The notes: generated from the sequence alone by a model not told the origin. A DNA stretch of 64,000 nucleotides from Mesobacterium_A hydrothermale (GCF_035818635.1 NZ_JAYLLH010000003.1:1-64000); one strand, 5' to 3'. Shown: positions 50,313 to 61,852, counted from the stretch's first letter. Made by a program: numbers and translations.

Positions 50313-50856
50313 ACTGAAAGCCAAGAGCCCCTGCCAGGGGCGCAAACCCGTCACCCACGGCAGTGTGACGCTGAGCGAGGTGCCGGTGACCACGATCACC
50401 GCGCTGCTGCCCTATCGCGGCAAGACGGCGGAGCTGTCGGCGGCGTTGCAGGATGCGCACGGGCTGGCCCTGCCGGGGCCGAACAGCCTGACGCGGGCGG
50501 GCAACGTGACCTGCCTGTGGACCGGGCTGGACCAGGCGATGTTGATAGGGGCGGAACCGGCCGATGCGCTGTGTGCCCATGCTGCAGTGGTCGACCAGTC
50601 CGATGGCTGGACCGTTGTCACCCTGACCGGTGCGGCGGGCGTTGACGTTCTGGCGCGGCTGATCCCGGTGGACCTGCGCACCAAGGCTTTTCCCGAAGGG
50701 ACGGCGATGCGCACGCAGGTGGGGCACATGACGGCCTCTGTCGCGCGGCTGTCGGGCGATACGGTGCAGATCATGGTGTTCCGGTCGATGGCAGGCACGC
50801 TTTGGCATGAGTTGGAAACTGCCCTGTCCGGGGTCGCGGCGCGCACCGGGGCGTGA
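50305..50856 (+). CDS. soxG: Sarcosine oxidase subunit gamma
   Basis: A 183-residue gamma subunit that completes the heterotetramer. The recognised stretch is LPGPNSLTRAGNVTCLWTGLDQAMLIG and the C-terminal LSGDTVQIMVFRSMAGTLWHELETAL. The start is GTG 50305 with GGAGGGCGG, overlapping soxA by eight bases. It is less conserved than the other subunits, so the assignment rests partly on operon position. Confidence 0.93.
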   Translation: MVELKAKSPCQGRKPVTHGSVTLSEVPVTTITALLPYRGKTAELSAALQDAHGLALPGPNSLTRAGNVTCLWTGLDQAMLIGAEPADALCAHAAVVDQSDGWTVVTLTGAAGVDVLARLIPVDLRTKAFPEGTAMRTQVGHMTASVARLSGDTVQIMVFRSMAGTLWHELETALSGVAARTGA

Positions 50857-50914
50857 CTCTGTCCCGCCAAGCCGTTACCCCTGCAGGCAAAGCAATGCCT
50901 TCGGGAGGTTCCCC

Positions 50915-51220
50915 ATGCGAGTCGTTCTGGCCGTCGCCCTGACCCTGTCCGCCGCCACCGCGGCCCACGCCGCAGACATGCAGCGCGAATGCGCCGTGCA
51001 AGGGGCGTTGATCCAACTGATCACCGATCACCGGCTGGACGGCAAGACCGAGGGCCGTACTGAACGGCTGATCAAGAAGGGCATGACCGAAGAGGCGCGC
51101 AAATACGAAGGCGTGCTGCCCGACATGGTGGACTATATCTTCAAGATGGTGCCACAAGAGCAACTGGACGGCGAGATGGGCAAGGTCTGGGAAAGCCAGT
51201 GCCTGGCCGCCTCACAATAG
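50915..51220 (+). CDS. Small periplasmic protein of unknown function
   Basis: A 101-residue protein with a signal peptide cleaved near AHAAD (about residue 19). The mature part of about 80 residues is helical and charged with two Cys (RECAVQG, WESQCLAAS), which could form a disulphide. GGGAGG precedes the ATG. It lies between soxG and dnaG with no recognisable family; a role linked to either is not supported. Confidence 0.75.
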   Translation: MRVVLAVALTLSAATAAHAADMQRECAVQGALIQLITDHRLDGKTEGRTERLIKKGMTEEARKYEGVLPDMVDYIFKMVPQEQLDGEMGKVWESQCLAASQ

Positions 51221-51266
51221 ACACGGGTGCTGGACTCGGGGCTGCGGAAGCCCAATATAGGACGCT

Positions 51267-53195
51267 ATGAGTCTGCCCCCTGGTTTCCTTGATGAACTGC
51301 GTACGCGCACCAGCCTGGCACAGGTGGTGGGCCGCAAGGTCATGTGGGACACCCGCAAGTCCAACCAAGGCAAGGGCGACCTGTGGGCGCCGTGCCCGTT
51401 TCATCAGGAAAAAACCGCGTCTTTTCATGTGGATGACCGGAAGGGTTTCTATTATTGCTTCGGGTGCCACGCCAAGGGTGACGCGATCAAGTTCGTGCAG
51501 GAAACCGAGAACGTCAGCTTCATGGAAGCGATCGAAATCCTGGCCGGAGAGGCCGGGATGCAGATGCCCGCGCGCGATCCGCAGGCCCAGCAGAAGGCCG
51601 ACCGCCGGACACAACTGCTTGAGGTGACAGAGGCCGCGCAAAAGTTCTTTCGGATGTCGCTGCGCACCGGCGCGGCGGCAGCGGCGCGCGACTATCTTGC
51701 GCGGCGCGGTCTGTCGGACGCGGCGCAGGAACGGTTCGGTATCGGCTTTGCCCCCGACGACTGGCAGTCCCTGTGGGACCACCTGCAAGGCAAGGGGGTC
51801 GAGGCCGATTTGATCATCGCCGCCGGTCTGGCCAAACCCAGCCAGAAGGGTGGCAAACCCTATGACGTGTTCCGCAACCGTATCATGTTCCCCATCGCCG
51901 ACCCGCGTGGCCGGGTGATTGCCTTTGGCGGCCGGGCGATGGATCCGAACGACGGGGCGAAATACCTGAACTCACCGGAAACCGATCTCTTCGACAAGTC
52001 GCGCACGCTGTATAACCACGGTCCCGCGCGCGAAGCGGCGGGCAAGGGCCAGCCGCTGCTGGTGGCCGAAGGCTACATGGATGTCATCGCGCTCAGCGAG
52101 GCGGGCTTTGGCGCATCCGTCGCGCCGCTGGGTACGGCGGTGACCGAAAGCCACCTGCAGATGCTCTGGCGAATTTCGAACGAGCCGATCATCGCGCTCG
52201 ACGGCGACAAGGCCGGGATCCGCGCGGCGATGCGGGTGATCGACATCGCCCTGCCGCTACTGGAGGCAGGCAAGGGCCTGCGCTTTGCGGTGATGCCCGA
52301 AGGCAAGGACCCAGACGACCTGATCCGCGCGGAAGGGGCAGGGGCGGTGCAGGCGGTTCTGGATCAGGCGATGCCGATGGTGCGCCTGCTGTGGCAGCGC
52401 GAAACCGAGGGCAAGGTGTTCGACAGCCCCGAGCGCAAGGCCGCGCTGGACAAGGCCCTGCGCGAAAAGATCAAGCTGATCCAGGACCCGACCCTGCGGT
52501 CGCACTATGGCGAAGAGATCAAGCAATTGCGCTGGGATCTGTTTCGCCCGGCCCGCAGCGGCGGGGCGCGCAAGCCTTGGTCCGCGCAGCCGCAGGTCTG
52601 GGCTGAAACCAAGTCGTCGTTGCTGGTGGCCGCCGGCGACATCGCGCAGGATCGACTGCGTGAGGCGGTCATCCTGGCCACTGTGCTGACCACGCCCGAA
52701 ATTGCCGAGGAATTCGAGCCGCAACTGGAGCGCATGCTGTGCAGTGACCCCGATCATGCCCGGCTGCGCGATGCCATCCTGCGCCACGCCGGGGCACCGG
52801 GGAACCTGCGCGACAACGTGGCGGAAGAACTTGGCCCGGACCCCCTTGAAACCTTGTTGTCGGCGCGCCATGTGGCAGTGGTGCCCTGCGTCCGCACACC
52901 CGGTAATGTCGAGATGGCCCGTATGACCGTGGCCGAAACCCTTGCCAAGCTGGAAGCGCAGCGCGGGCTGAAGGCCGAGATCGCAGAGGCTGAACACGAC
53001 TTGAACGCGCTCGCCGACGAGGTGCTGACCCGGCGCCTGCGGGACGCCGCAAAGGCCCGTGACGCCGCGCTGCAAACCGACCGCGAAGACAAGAGGGAAT
53101 TCGATCTGGGCCCCAACGGCGCCCCGATCAGCCGAGAGGAACGCGATGCCTTTTCTGCCCTGATGGATCAGATCACGTTTACCAAGCGTCGCTGA
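51267..53195 (+). CDS. dnaG: DNA primase DnaG
   Basis: A 642-residue primase. The zinc ribbon is at about 40-65 (CPFHQEKTASFHVDDRKGFYYCFGCHAKGD). The catalytic core contains the TOPRIM acidic region (LLVAEGYMDVIALSEAGF, then ALDGDKAG) and the RNA-polymerase domain start GGRAMDPNDGAKYLNSPET. The C-terminal helicase-binding region (about 470-640) is divergent, as usual. The start is ATG 51267. It precedes rpoD by 125 bases, part of the conserved macromolecular-synthesis arrangement. Confidence 0.96.
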   Translation: MSLPPGFLDELRTRTSLAQVVGRKVMWDTRKSNQGKGDLWAPCPFHQEKTASFHVDDRKGFYYCFGCHAKGDAIKFVQETENVSFMEAIEILAGEAGMQMPARDPQAQQKADRRTQLLEVTEAAQKFFRMSLRTGAAAAARDYLARRGLSDAAQERFGIGFAPDDWQSLWDHLQGKGVEADLIIAAGLAKPSQKGGKPYDVFRNRIMFPIADPRGRVIAFGGRAMDPNDGAKYLNSPETDLFDKSRTLYNHGPAREAAGKGQPLLVAEGYMDVIALSEAGFGASVAPLGTAVTESHLQMLWRISNEPIIALDGDKAGIRAAMRVIDIALPLLEAGKGLRFAVMPEGKDPDDLIRAEGAGAVQAVLDQAMPMVRLLWQRETEGKVFDSPERKAALDKALREKIKLIQDPTLRSHYGEEIKQLRWDLFRPARSGGARKPWSAQPQVWAETKSSLLVAAGDIAQDRLREAVILATVLTTPEIAEEFEPQLERMLCSDPDHARLRDAILRHAGAPGNLRDNVAEELGPDPLETLLSARHVAVVPCVRTPGNVEMARMTVAETLAKLEAQRGLKAEIAEAEHDLNALADEVLTRRLRDAAKARDAALQTDREDKREFDLGPNGAPISREERDAFSALMDQITFTKRR

Positions 53196-53248
53196 AAAGG
53201 CGCGTTTTCGTGAGGAAAAGGCAAAGAAAACAGGGTAGACGGGTTTTC

Positions 53249-53292
53249 GAATCACCATAACACGCTATTGATTCGGGTTAACGAATCGAATC
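53249..53292. promoter_or_regulatory. Cluster of four GANTC sites before rpoD
   Basis: GAATC at 53249, GATTC at 53270, and GAATC at 53283 and 53288 all fall in 44 bases of the dnaG-rpoD gap. GATTCG (53270) and CGAATC (53282) form an inverted repeat around GGTTAA, which is also part of a GTTAAC. In alphaproteobacteria GANTC is methylated by CcrM, and such sites in promoters are read by GcrA. Confidence 0.55.
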
Positions 53293-53320
53293 GTCCCGCC
53301 CCCCGCCTGAGGAGCACTAC

Positions 53321-55305
<1,985 letters not shown>

Positions 55306-55309
<4 letters not shown>

Positions 55310-55971
55310 GGACCGATCCCGCAACAGGACGCGCTTGCAAGGGTAGCCAGAAGTGGTTGCAACGTTTTGTCGAAGAAGCCCCGGAGCAGTTGCTGCCTTC
55401 GGGGTGTTCTCGTCTGCACTGGGTGTCTCCTGTCGCGTGTGACAGTTTTCGGGAATATCAGGACGGGATGTTTCTGAAAAAGCTTGGTTTCGAACGACTT
55501 GCGCCAGAACTTGAAACCTTCTGGCCGAAGGGAGGCCCGGTCTGGGATGGTTTGGCGTTGACGGATGGTTTGCCGGTTCTCGTAGAAGCCAAGGCGCATG
55601 TGTCGGAATTCTTTTCGCCGCCGTCGCGTGCATCCGAAGAATCCTTGACGCGTATCAAGGCTGCGTTCGCCGAAACCCAATCCGCGCTTTCATTGATCGC
55701 GCCCACGGACTGGACAAAGGTTTTTTATCAATACGCCAATCGGTTGGCTCATCTAGGGTTTCTGCATCGGGAAGGCGTGAAAGCACACCTTCTGTTGGTC
55801 GGATTCCTGCATGACGCAGAGATGAAAGGACCAGTTTCCGCAGAAACCTGGCAAGCCCTGCACCGCGCGGCAGATCACGCGCTTGGGCTGCCGTTGAAGC
55901 ACCGGTTGTCACCCTTCGTGCATTTGGTTACGCCATCGGTGCGTGATCTTTCGTCCGGTGTCAGCCCATAA
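55306..55971 (+). CDS. Putative PD-(D/E)XK nuclease-like protein
   Basis: A 221-residue protein. GPVWDGLALTDGLPVLVEAKAH (about 78-99) has the Asp...Glu-x-Lys pattern of PD-(D/E)XK nucleases, and the secondary structure around it fits. No zinc site or membrane segment is visible. The GTG overlaps the rpoD stop by four bases, so it could be made from readthrough of rpoD. Codon use is less GC-rich than in rpoD, with unusual codons, which may indicate acquisition. A function as a restriction- or defence-type nuclease is possible but unproven. Confidence 0.6.
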
Positions 55972-55984
55972 TTCAGGAGGTCCC

Positions 55985-56266
55985 ATGTCCCTTCTCTCCA
56001 AGCTCTTCGGCGGCGGCAGCCCCAAAAAAGCGGCCCCCAAGCCTGACCCGGTCGATCATGCCGGCTTCCGCATTTTTCCCGATCCGATGCCAGAGGACGG
56101 CCAGTTCCGCATTGCCGCGCGGATCGAGAAGGACATCGACGGCGAAACCAAGGTGCACACCCTTGTGCGGGCCGATCTGATCCGATCTATGGACGAGGCG
56201 GTCGAAGCCTCGGTCTTCAAGGCCCGACAGATGATCGACCAGATGGGCGACCGGATTTTTTCCTGA
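55985..56266 (+). CDS. HlyU-family protein
   Basis: A 93-residue protein. PDPVDHAGFRIFPDPMPEDGQFRIAARIEKDIDGETKVHTLVRAD is the HlyU family core, followed by SMDEAVEASVFKARQMIDQMGDRIF. HlyU of Vibrio is a small regulator that counters H-NS, but alphaproteobacterial members are uncharacterised and may not bind DNA. The start is ATG 55985 (GGAGGT upstream). The small membrane protein follows after 13 bases. Confidence 0.85.
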   Translation: MSLLSKLFGGGSPKKAAPKPDPVDHAGFRIFPDPMPEDGQFRIAARIEKDIDGETKVHTLVRADLIRSMDEAVEASVFKARQMIDQMGDRIFS

Positions 56267-56279
56267 CAGGCGAACCAAG

Positions 56280-56513
56280 ATGACCAAGCTCCGCGCCATC
56301 CTCGACAGGATCGACCTGTTCCCGATCATTTTCGCCTGTGCCCTTCTGGGTCTTGCTCCCTTTGTGCCGGAACCGCACATCTGGGAAAAGCTCACGATGC
56401 TGGTGTCGGGGACGTTGGTGAAACCCATCGACATTTTCGACTTCTTTTTTCACGGGCTGCCGTGGTTGGTGCTGGCGCTTAAACTGGGGCTGGGAACCCG
56501 CAAGACGGATTGA
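56280..56513 (+). CDS. Small two-helix membrane protein
   Basis: A 77-residue protein with two hydrophobic stretches (about 13-30, LFPIIFACALLGLAPFV, and about 55-70, FFFHGLPWLVLALKLGL). It has no recognisable family motif. It directly follows the HlyU-family gene and is probably cotranscribed; function unknown. Confidence 0.7.
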   Translation: MTKLRAILDRIDLFPIIFACALLGLAPFVPEPHIWEKLTMLVSGTLVKPIDIFDFFFHGLPWLVLALKLGLGTRKTD

Positions 56514-56708
56514 CCTCGCAGGATTCGCGGCGGCACGGGGCAGGCCCAATCGCCTGGAATCGCCTCGGCTGTTTCCACCGGCGGTGGAATGCTGCACCGT
56601 TCATCGTTGATCCGTGCGGATTTCCCCGCCAATCCCCTTCCTGATTGCCAAGCCGCGACTGTGGCGCGATAGTTTCCCTGTCAGTGAAAAATAGCCGGGG
56701 CGCCTGTC

Positions 56709-57305
56709 TTGGAGACACAGAAGAAGCGAGTGCCCTTTACCTTCGATCTGGGCGAAAAATGGGAACGCGCGGCGCGGGCCGTGCTGTTGGGCGCAGCCGT
56801 GTTCAGCATGCTGTCGATGGTGCCGTTTCTGGTCGAACGGTTCGGCGTGTCCTTCCTGCCCGACCCGGTGATCTTTGCCGCCACCAACACACTGCATTCG
56901 GTGCTTGCGGTCGGCATGGCGACGGCGCTGTTTGTCGCGCTGTTCATCCATCCGCCCAAGGGGCGGTTTTTCGGTGTCTTGCGGCTGACGGCCCCGGCGA
57001 TCTATGCGGTGATCTTCTACGTTGGGCTGACCAGCGCGGTGCCGATGGTCTGGACAACGGTCGCAGGGGCACCGACGGTCAAGGTCGTCACCGTGTCCTC
57101 GCCCGAAGGCATGCCCACCGCACGTTGCCGGCCTGCGGTGCAATTGCGTGATTTACCGTTCCTCTTCAACCGGCTGTGCAATGTGCCGCCCGCGCTGCTG
57201 ATGACGCTGTCGCCGGGCGACAAGGTGATGCTGATCGGGCGCGGGACGCGGTTGGGTGTGTTCTATGAAGAGGCGTTGCTTCTGCCACGGGGCGAAGACG
57301 TTTAG
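56709..57305 (+). CDS. Membrane protein of unknown function
   Basis: A 198-residue protein with three hydrophobic segments (about 25-50, 57-80, 92-112) and a soluble C-terminal region (VVTVSSPEGMPTARCRPAVQ, then GDKVMLIGRGTRLGVFYEE). The start is uncertain: TTG 56709 gives the full frame, GTG 56730 a version seven residues shorter, and neither has a clear ribosome-binding site. It converges on kpsC, and the stop codons overlap by four bases. Bases 56514-56708 hold nothing else I can support. Confidence 0.7.
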   Translation: METQKKRVPFTFDLGEKWERAARAVLLGAAVFSMLSMVPFLVERFGVSFLPDPVIFAATNTLHSVLAVGMATALFVALFIHPPKGRFFGVLRLTAPAIYAVIFYVGLTSAVPMVWTTVAGAPTVKVVTVSSPEGMPTARCRPAVQLRDLPFLFNRLCNVPPALLMTLSPGDKVMLIGRGTRLGVFYEEALLLPRGEDV

Positions 57306-59347
57306 CGCCGCCACCAATGTGCCTGACTTGCGAACAGGCCCTGCACTTTCGACAAGGATCGGTTGAGCGGCCCGGGGCGCGGCACCTGACCGCTGGCCAG
57401 CCGTTCGGCCACCACCTCGACCGGGCAGGGCAGACCAGTGACCGGGTCGCGGTAGCGCGGATAGGCGATGAGCGTCGCAAACGTCAGCCCCTCAAGCGTG
57501 ACACCATGCACCCGGCGGCGGTCCGGGCGCGGCATCAGGTCCCGGGTCAGGCCCCACCCCGCATAGAACGGCATTCCCACGGTCACCACGCGGCAGCCGC
57601 GCAAAAGCGCCTCGAATCCGGTCAGCGAGGTCATGGTCCAGACCTCGTCCACCGCCTGCAGCAACTGTCCGATGTCGCCCCCGTCCAACACCCTGTCGGC
57701 CCATTGCTCGGGGCGCTCTATGGTGCCTGGGCGCAGCCCTGCCACCACATCGGGGTGGGGTTTGTAAAGGATTGTCGCGTCAGGGTTCGCCGCGCGCGCC
57801 GTTTCCAGCAAAGCGGCATTGGTGGCGATCCGGTCCGTGCCCAGACGGATCGAGGCGTCATCTTCGACCTGGCCGGGCACCAGGATGCGATGTCCGGCGG
57901 GCAGTTGCGGAACAGTGCCGCCAAGATTGTATTTCGACAGACCGTCGCGCACCAGTCTTCGGCTCAGCCGGCGGGCGCGGTCGAGCTGGTCCGGGCGCAG
58001 GCCGGGGCTGTCAACGATCAGCCGCTCCAGCCGCGACGGGCGGGTTGGATCGTAGTAGATCCCCTCGGGATCGCAGACCAGCGACAGGGGCGGCACCAGG
58101 TCCGCGCCAAGACCCCGAGACCGGAGAAACCCGTCCTCAACCCGCAGAAACGGGCTGTCGGGTGCGGCTCTCGCGGCCCAGACCATGTGACGGCGATCCG
58201 GGGCATCGCCGGAAAACAGCACCGGTTTCACCGTTCCGAAGAACCCCTGCAAGGGTTTGCGTTTCCACATCCGCATGTCATGCGCGACCCAGCCCCTGCG
58301 GTCTTCGCGCCACGCCCGGGCCTGCGAGTCCAGGGCGGCCAGCACGTCTTCCAGCTCGCACAGCCGGTCGCGGTAGGGGTCGAACCACAGCGGATAAAGC
58401 ATCATCGCCCCCGCGAATAACTGCGACCGGGTCAGTTGCCGCGTGCGCCGTGCGATGGGCATGTCATCGACCGTCAGGCCCCAGCCGGCATAGAACGGCT
58501 GGCCATAAACATGCGGCTTGTGGCCGGCCAGGATCGCTTCGAACCCCATTTGCGACGACACGGTATAGACCGCCGTCGCCCCTTGCAGCAGCGCCCAGGG
58601 CGATACGGGGTCCTCCAGCAGGGTGACGTTGCCGCCCGCGTCCTCGGCCCGGAAATGGCCCGCGCGGTGGCCTGCGACGGTTTCGGGGTGGGTCTTGATC
58701 ACGATCCGCGCGCCGGGGTGGTCCTGTCGTGCGAAGGTCAGCATTTCCAGGAACCGTGCCCGCCCGGCGCCCGAGGCCGTGACCGAGGCATCGCCCTTGG
58801 TCTGGTCGATCACCAGCACATAGCCGGGATCGGGGCAGGGCGTCGCGGGGTCGATGCCAGAATATTTTGTCAGTTGGGCGTCCATCATCCAGGCCATCGC
58901 GGCGCGGGCGCGGGACAACAGCGCGCCATCGTCCAGCGGGTGCGTGGCCAGCAGGGTTTCCAGGTCGGATGGGCTGCGCCCGTCGAAATGCACCCCGGTC
59001 TGGTCGATCATCAGCCCGACCGGCGGTTCGCCATCGCGGCCGGGGTGCAGCGAGCGCAGAAAAGCGTCTTCGACCCGCAGAAGCGGCGTTTCGGTCTTTT
59101 CGGAAACCACCTCTCCGCGATGGGCATAGGGCGACTGGCCCCAGACCCCCACCAGATCACCCGGCCCGGGCTTGCCCAGCGTCACCTTGTAGCCCGCCAG
59201 TCGCAGGATGCGGCGCAGGCGCGGCTGGGTCAGGAACCCGCCGTTATAGACGAAAAGCCGCCGAGGGGTGTCCCCCTCGGCGGCCTCTCTGGCCCGTTTC
59301 CCGGGCAAGGGATCAGCCTCCGGTGCCGGCAGTCGTGGCCACCGCAT
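57302..59347 (-). CDS. kpsC: Capsule/Kdo-linker glycosyltransferase KpsC
   Basis: A 681-residue dual-domain enzyme. Two homologous halves each contain the LLRVEDAFLRS or FLRVEDGFLRSRGLG motif, a KTHPE or KPHPD strand and VVTVGMPFYAGWGLT-type signatures; in E. coli KpsC each half is a retaining beta-Kdo transferase that extends the poly-Kdo linker on capsule lipid. It overlaps the preceding export lipoprotein gene by 35 bases. KpsS, its usual partner, lies two genes upstream on the same strand. KpsM, KpsT and KpsE are not in the window. Confidence 0.93.
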   Translation of the reverse strand: MRWPRLPAPEADPLPGKRAREAAEGDTPRRLFVYNGGFLTQPRLRRILRLAGYKVTLGKPGPGDLVGVWGQSPYAHRGEVVSEKTETPLLRVEDAFLRSLHPGRDGEPPVGLMIDQTGVHFDGRSPSDLETLLATHPLDDGALLSRARAAMAWMMDAQLTKYSGIDPATPCPDPGYVLVIDQTKGDASVTASGAGRARFLEMLTFARQDHPGARIVIKTHPETVAGHRAGHFRAEDAGGNVTLLEDPVSPWALLQGATAVYTVSSQMGFEAILAGHKPHVYGQPFYAGWGLTVDDMPIARRTRQLTRSQLFAGAMMLYPLWFDPYRDRLCELEDVLAALDSQARAWREDRRGWVAHDMRMWKRKPLQGFFGTVKPVLFSGDAPDRRHMVWAARAAPDSPFLRVEDGFLRSRGLGADLVPPLSLVCDPEGIYYDPTRPSRLERLIVDSPGLRPDQLDRARRLSRRLVRDGLSKYNLGGTVPQLPAGHRILVPGQVEDDASIRLGTDRIATNAALLETARAANPDATILYKPHPDVVAGLRPGTIERPEQWADRVLDGGDIGQLLQAVDEVWTMTSLTGFEALLRGCRVVTVGMPFYAGWGLTRDLMPRPDRRRVHGVTLEGLTFATLIAYPRYRDPVTGLPCPVEVVAERLASGQVPRPGPLNRSLSKVQGLFASQAHWWRR

Positions 59348-60461
59348 CGGCAGCGCCGAGCGTGCCGGTCAGGGCGGCAATCGTCTTGTCCCACTGGGTG
59401 AACGGCGCTTCGGTCACGTAAAGCAGATCATCGTCGCGAACCGCGAAATCGCGCGCCATGAACATGCCGTTGGGCTCGGTCAGATCCAGAACATAGACCA
59501 TGCGTTGTGCACCGATCAGGTCGGTCCGGCCCAGAACCTTGTTGGCAATATCGGCAGGTTCGTTGCGGAAGATGAACACCCCGGTCGGATCGGCCGAGGT
59601 TGTCAGCAGCCCGCCAACCTGCGCGATGGCTTCGACCGCGCTGAGCGTCTGGGTTTCAAACGGCATCCGCGATTGCGTGCCGGTGGCGCCAAGCGCCGTG
59701 AAGGCACGGGTGTCTTCTTCGACAAGGATGCGGTCGCCGCCGCGCAGGGCGATGTCCAGTTCCGGGTGCTTGTACAGGTCCTGGAACCAGACCTTGCCAT
59801 TCTTGCCGCCCCGGGTGACCGTGATCTGTGCGATTTCCGGCTTGATGGAAATGCCGCCCGCGCGGGCCAGCATGGCCGACAAGGTGCGGGTCGGGCGTTC
59901 GATTGCAAAGACGCCCTGGGTGCCGACGCCCCCGACGACCGAAACGGTCGATCCGTCGCCCGCCACGCGGCGCACTTCGACCTGCGGGTCGGGTGTGGCA
60001 TCGGACAGTTTGCTTGTGATGATGCGGCGGACCGCTTCGGGCGTGTTGCCCGCGGCCTTGATCCGGCCTGCGTAGGGCACGAAGACAAAGCCCGAGCCGT
60101 CAACCTGTACTTCTTCCAGGATCGCGGGGCCGCTGCCGCCGGTGCCGCTGCCGCCCAGCAGCGGGTCATCGACGTTTTCCCACACCGTCAGGCCCAGCGT
60201 ATCGCCAGGGCGGATCACGTCCGATCCCAGAACGCCCGCGTTCTTGAACTCGTTCGAAAAGCCAAGCGCCGGCACAACCGAGGTCGCCCGAGTCACGCGA
60301 TCATTGACCGAAACGATGAAGGCATCGCCTTCGTTCATCACCGATCCCGCGAAAATTTCACGTTTGTTCGGGCCAAGTCGCGGCAAGCCGCAAGCCGCCA
60401 GAACGGATACTGCCGCCACCAAAGCGACGGACTTCACCAGCCGGGAAGGGGTGTTTTTCAC
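59313..60461 (-). CDS. Polysaccharide export lipoprotein (Wza/KpsD-like)
   Basis: A 382-residue outer-membrane polysaccharide export protein. The lipoprotein signal ends VLAACG with Cys24. A Poly_export domain (about 75-165, including IRPGDTLGLTVWENVDD) is followed by two SLBB domains (VVGGVGTQGVFAIERP and a later VGGLLTTSADPTGVF). The C-terminal helix is typical of Wza-type channels. It sits between kpsS and kpsC and probably transports the capsule. The 35-base overlap with kpsC is unusually long. Confidence 0.9.
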   Translation of the reverse strand: MKNTPSRLVKSVALVAAVSVLAACGLPRLGPNKREIFAGSVMNEGDAFIVSVNDRVTRATSVVPALGFSNEFKNAGVLGSDVIRPGDTLGLTVWENVDDPLLGGSGTGGSGPAILEEVQVDGSGFVFVPYAGRIKAAGNTPEAVRRIITSKLSDATPDPQVEVRRVAGDGSTVSVVGGVGTQGVFAIERPTRTLSAMLARAGGISIKPEIAQITVTRGGKNGKVWFQDLYKHPELDIALRGGDRILVEEDTRAFTALGATGTQSRMPFETQTLSAVEAIAQVGGLLTTSADPTGVFIFRNEPADIANKVLGRTDLIGAQRMVYVLDLTEPNGMFMARDFAVRDDDLLYVTEAPFTQWDKTIAALTGTLGAADAVATTAGTGG

Positions 60462-60556
60462 TGCTCGGTCTCCTCGACCTGTTATTATTCTGCCTCGGTT
60501 TTTCGGACAAAGTACCGAAATTCGGTTGTAAAATCCAGTACCAGGGATAGCGTCGG

Positions 60557-61852
60557 TCAGGTCACGACCCGCAACTGTTGCCTCGGGGCCGCGGTGCCCA
60601 GTTCCAGCGCGTCATACGGGTCATCCGGTGACAGCATCATGTCGACCACCTGGCGCAGCAATTGCCGTCGTCCGCGCGCCGAATAAAACCCGCCCGGCAA
60701 CTGGCTGGTTTCCAGCAGGTATCGGCGGTAATCCTTGTAGGCGCGGTTGTCGGGCCGCGACGGCTGGGCAAAGAACTCTGCCAGTGGCTGGTCCGACACG
60801 AATTCCGGCTTGGCATAGACCGCGTCGCCGAACACCTTCAGCGGAATGCCCCGCCACAACACCTGTTGCGCGGCGGTGGAATTGACGGTCACGGCGGTGC
60901 GCGCATCGTTCAGCAATTGCGCCAGCTTGCCGCCGCGCACGTAATGCACGCGGTCCGACACCCCCAGCCGACGCGCCGTATCGCGGATCACGCCGCGCAC
61001 ATCGACACGCCCGTCTTCCAGCGGGTGGGCCTTGAACACAAGGTGATGATGCCCCGGCGCGCCCTTGGCAAAGCCTTCGATCACCAGCGTCAGGAACTCT
61101 GGCATGGTGGCGAAGGGGGAATGCATCTGGAAACTGCTGTCATGTTCCAGCTGCATCAACGCCAGGTGATAGGGATAGCCCCCCAGCCGGATCCGCGCGG
61201 TGGCGATCACCCGGTCGGCCCAGGCAAAGGGCATCGCCAGCAGACGCTTGACGTAAAGCTGGAACTCCTGCGTTACGGTCAGCGCGCGATGCGGGCGGAA
61301 ATTGCGGAACGCGCCGTTCCGGAACATCACGAACCAGTGGTAAAGCGCGCCATAGAAGATGTGTTGCCGCATGTCGCCCCAATGGGCCGGGGGCAGCGGC
61401 GCCTCCATGTCCGACAGTTCCAGCGCCCGGCGCATGTCGTCCACGCTCATCTGCATCAGCCGGGAATTGCCGTTCGACCCGTCGCGCTCGTAGGTCACCC
61501 AATAGGGCCGCATGTAGCCTTCCTCGAAGACATGCACCCGCAACCCGCGCGCCCGGGCCTCTTGCACCGCCTCGGCATGAATCGGGCGCGTATCGCCGTA
61601 AAGCACGATGTCGGTAACGCCCTTTTCCGCCAGGATCGCACAAAACCTTGACCGCCACGTCTCGGGCGTGCCGTCAAACGCGATGAAACTGTCCCGGTCG
61701 CGCCAGAACGCCCGGTCGCCCGCGTTGAACCCCACGCGCCAGACCTGCGCGCCGGTCCGGCGCAGCATCTGCCCCAGGCGGTTGAAAAACGGCCCGTGTG
61801 GCCCCTGCAGGAACAGGAAGACCCGCGTCTGACCGGTTGCCTTGTCCATCAT
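60557..61852 (-). CDS. kpsS: Capsule Kdo-transferase KpsS
   Basis: A 431-residue protein with the KpsS N-terminus FLFLQGPHGPFFNRLGQML and HVFEEGYMRPYWVTYERDG (about 113-131), then FKAHPLEDGRVDV and TVNSTAAQQVLWRGIPLKVFG. KpsS adds the first beta-Kdo to phosphatidylglycerol in E. coli. It is the first gene of the kpsS-export-kpsC run. The 95-base gap to the export gene is AT-richer, so a promoter there is possible. Confidence 0.92.
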   Translation of the reverse strand: MMDKATGQTRVFLFLQGPHGPFFNRLGQMLRRTGAQVWRVGFNAGDRAFWRDRDSFIAFDGTPETWRSRFCAILAEKGVTDIVLYGDTRPIHAEAVQEARARGLRVHVFEEGYMRPYWVTYERDGSNGNSRLMQMSVDDMRRALELSDMEAPLPPAHWGDMRQHIFYGALYHWFVMFRNGAFRNFRPHRALTVTQEFQLYVKRLLAMPFAWADRVIATARIRLGGYPYHLALMQLEHDSSFQMHSPFATMPEFLTLVIEGFAKGAPGHHHLVFKAHPLEDGRVDVRGVIRDTARRLGVSDRVHYVRGGKLAQLLNDARTAVTVNSTAAQQVLWRGIPLKVFGDAVYAKPEFVSDQPLAEFFAQPSRPDNRAYKDYRRYLLETSQLPGGFYSARGRRQLLRQVVDMMLSPDDPYDALELGTAAPRQQLRVVT

